Positions 63,030 to 64,000 of a stretch of 64,000 nucleotides of DNA are shown here, piece after piece. The stretch lies in the NCBI GenBank assembly GCA_964386535.1, contig CAYLRY010000010.1, positions 1-64,000 of the forward strand, in the 5' to 3' direction. Each line of letters opens with the position of its first letter. The stretch's first letter is position 1. This DNA is from CAYLRY01 sp964386535 (lineage in GTDB: Bacteria > Chloroflexota > Dehalococcoidia > Dehalococcoidales > UBA3254). The translations under genes were made by a program, and so were the position numbers. Under the pieces are notes generated by a model. It did no database searches. It was given only the letters and a program-made list of their open reading frames with translations, and was not told where the DNA came from.

Positions 63030-64000
63030 TGACACTGCAAGCACCAAATCTGGATGACCGGAAATTTCAGGACATTGTGAGTGAGGCTAGGAGTAAGATC
63101 CCTCTTTACTGTCCCAGGTGGACGGACTATAACCTGAGCGATCCGGGGATTACCCTGATCGAACTATTTGCCTGGATGGTTGATATGCTCCTGTACCGAA
63201 TCAATAAGGTGCCTGTTAAGAACTATATAAAATTCATGGAACTTCTCGGTATCCGTTTGATGCCACCGGTGCCGGCAACAGTGGATGTTACTTTCCGTCT
63301 CTCAGCGCCTCAGCCTCAGCAAATTATCATACCCAAAGGCACGCAGATTGCAACTGTGCGAACAGAAACGCAGGAGGCCATTCCCTTTACCACGGATAAA
63401 GAACTGGTAATGTTGATTCCTGATCTAATGTATGCCTTCACTACCCAGGATGAAACCAGTTATAGCGATTGTCTGCCGGCCTTGAATAATCCTGGGTTGC
63501 GAGTGACGGTGTTTAACGCTGTGCCTGAAGAAAATAACGCCTTTTATCTGGGTTTCGGTACAAATCTAACTTCTCAAACCCTTATTCTGACCATAGACTG
63601 TAATATAGAAGGCATCGGGGTTGATCCCCACGATCCACCACTGGTCTGGGAGTATTGGGATGGTGAAAAGGAGAAATGGTTGGTTATGAGGATGGACAGC
63701 GATACCACGGGTGGCCTCAATACACCTGGTAATGTCATCCTGCATCTCCCTGCCACCAGCGCTCTCAGAGAAGTCAACCGGGTGCGGGCCTGCTGGATAA
63801 GATGCCGGGCCGTCAGACCCAGGCCTGGACAGCGTCCTTACGTCAGTTCGCCAATATTACGGAGCCTCACAGTTGAAAATATTGGTGGTACGGTACCTGC
63901 CAGCCACTGCCAGCGTGTGTCCGGTGAGATTTTGGGCAGGAGCAAAGGCGTCCCGGGTCAAAAATTCTATTTGCATAATACCCCTGTATTAAGCCGCATG
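63029..64000 (+). CDS. Baseplate J-like/gp6-like protein (Pvc11-like), 3' part beyond the window
   Basis: Open from ATG 63029, with GGGGAGG upstream, to the last base: 324 codons without a stop. The start LDDRKFQDIVSEARSKIPLY and CPRWTDYNLSDPGITLIELF, followed by AWMVDMLLYRINKVPVKNYI, are typical of putative baseplate-assembly proteins in eCIS and T4-like tails. It is incomplete only because of the window edge. The remaining baseplate, fibre, and possibly a tape-measure gene should follow outside. Confidence 0.9.
   Translation, partial: MTLQAPNLDDRKFQDIVSEARSKIPLYCPRWTDYNLSDPGITLIELFAWMVDMLLYRINKVPVKNYIKFMELLGIRLMPPVPATVDVTFRLSAPQPQQIIIPKGTQIATVRTETQEAIPFTTDKELVMLIPDLMYAFTTQDETSYSDCLPALNNPGLRVTVFNAVPEENNAFYLGFGTNLTSQTLILTIDCNIEGIGVDPHDPPLVWEYWDGEKEKWLVMRMDSDTTGGLNTPGNVILHLPATSALREVNRVRACWIRCRAVRPRPGQRPYVSSPILRSLTVENIGGTVPASHCQRVSGEILGRSKGVPGQKFYLHNTPVLSRM

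Noticed and set aside
48589..64000. A prophage with a contractile tail
   Set aside because: No integrase, terminase, portal, capsid, lysis or regulatory genes; AAA+, DUF4255 and DUF4157 genes instead point to eCIS.

Overview
The window reads as the chromosome of an anaerobic, free-living bacterium with strong AAGGAGG-type ribosome binding sites and many TTG/GTG starts. Gene content (2-hydroxyacyl-CoA dehydratase/benzoyl-CoA-reductase-like subunits with a giant ATP-dependent activase, a soluble NuoEFG-like NADH module, many SDRs and flavin oxidoreductases, Thr/Pro-linker lipoproteins, a PPDK-like fusion) fits an uncultured Chloroflexota (Dehalococcoidia-like) or a syntrophic Bacillota lineage. 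I favour the first, with moderate confidence; no rRNA or marker gene is present to settle it.

Region 1 (1-10.2 kb) is a catabolic neighbourhood after an AT-rich, gene-poor stretch that holds the remains of a flavin oxidoreductase gene (599-830). It carries a small cupin, a family-5 solute-binding lipoprotein, two different FAD-dependent oxidoreductases, a YjbQ-family protein, a pentapeptide-repeat protein, an M24/creatinase-fold protein that has lost most metal ligands, and an SDR. Region 2 (10.7-13.4 kb) is one large protein joining a KaiC-like but P-loop-less domain to a PEP/pyruvate-binding (PPDK N-terminal) domain.

Region 3 (13.5-31.4 kb) is the metabolic core. A minus-strand series holds two tandem copies of a three-gene cassette (two PF06050 subunits plus an SDR, with the second SDR decayed to a 69-codon stub), followed by a branched-chain-type solute-binding lipoprotein, an acyl carrier protein and a FabG-like SDR. 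A triple ACCTAG palindrome array sits in front of the cassette series. Next come a PurN-like formyltransferase, a CPBP protease and a 1372-residue double-ASKHA activase. Divergent from the activase, behind a promoter and a leader with three predicted hairpins, lie NuoE-, NuoF- and a shortened NuoG-like gene, a plausible route from NADH to the activase and reductase. This is inference.

Region 4 (31.7-48.3 kb) is mixed: a metallo-beta-lactamase-fold hydrolase, a medium-chain dehydrogenase lacking the usual GHE motif, tRNA-Arg(CCU), small lipoproteins and membrane proteins, an orphan DppB-type permease, three histidine kinases, one response regulator, two tandem leucine-rich-repeat lipoproteins, a pair of PAC2-family proteins, an iron-sulfur-flavoprotein-like gene, a 44-residue membrane protein and an esterase.

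Region 5 (48.6 kb to the right edge) is an extracellular contractile injection system (eCIS/PVC-like) locus, all on the plus strand and cut by the window end: AAA+ ATPase, DUF4157 putative effector, a beta-rich protein, DUF4255 cap-type protein, sheath, tube, a small chaperone-like gene that appears to continue by -1 frameshifting into a DUF6760-like segment, second tube, a 929-residue low-complexity protein with a compact C-terminal motif, LysM protein, VgrG-like spike, PAAR tip, gp25 and the start of a baseplate-J-like protein. No capsid, terminase, integrase or lysis genes accompany it, which argues against a prophage.
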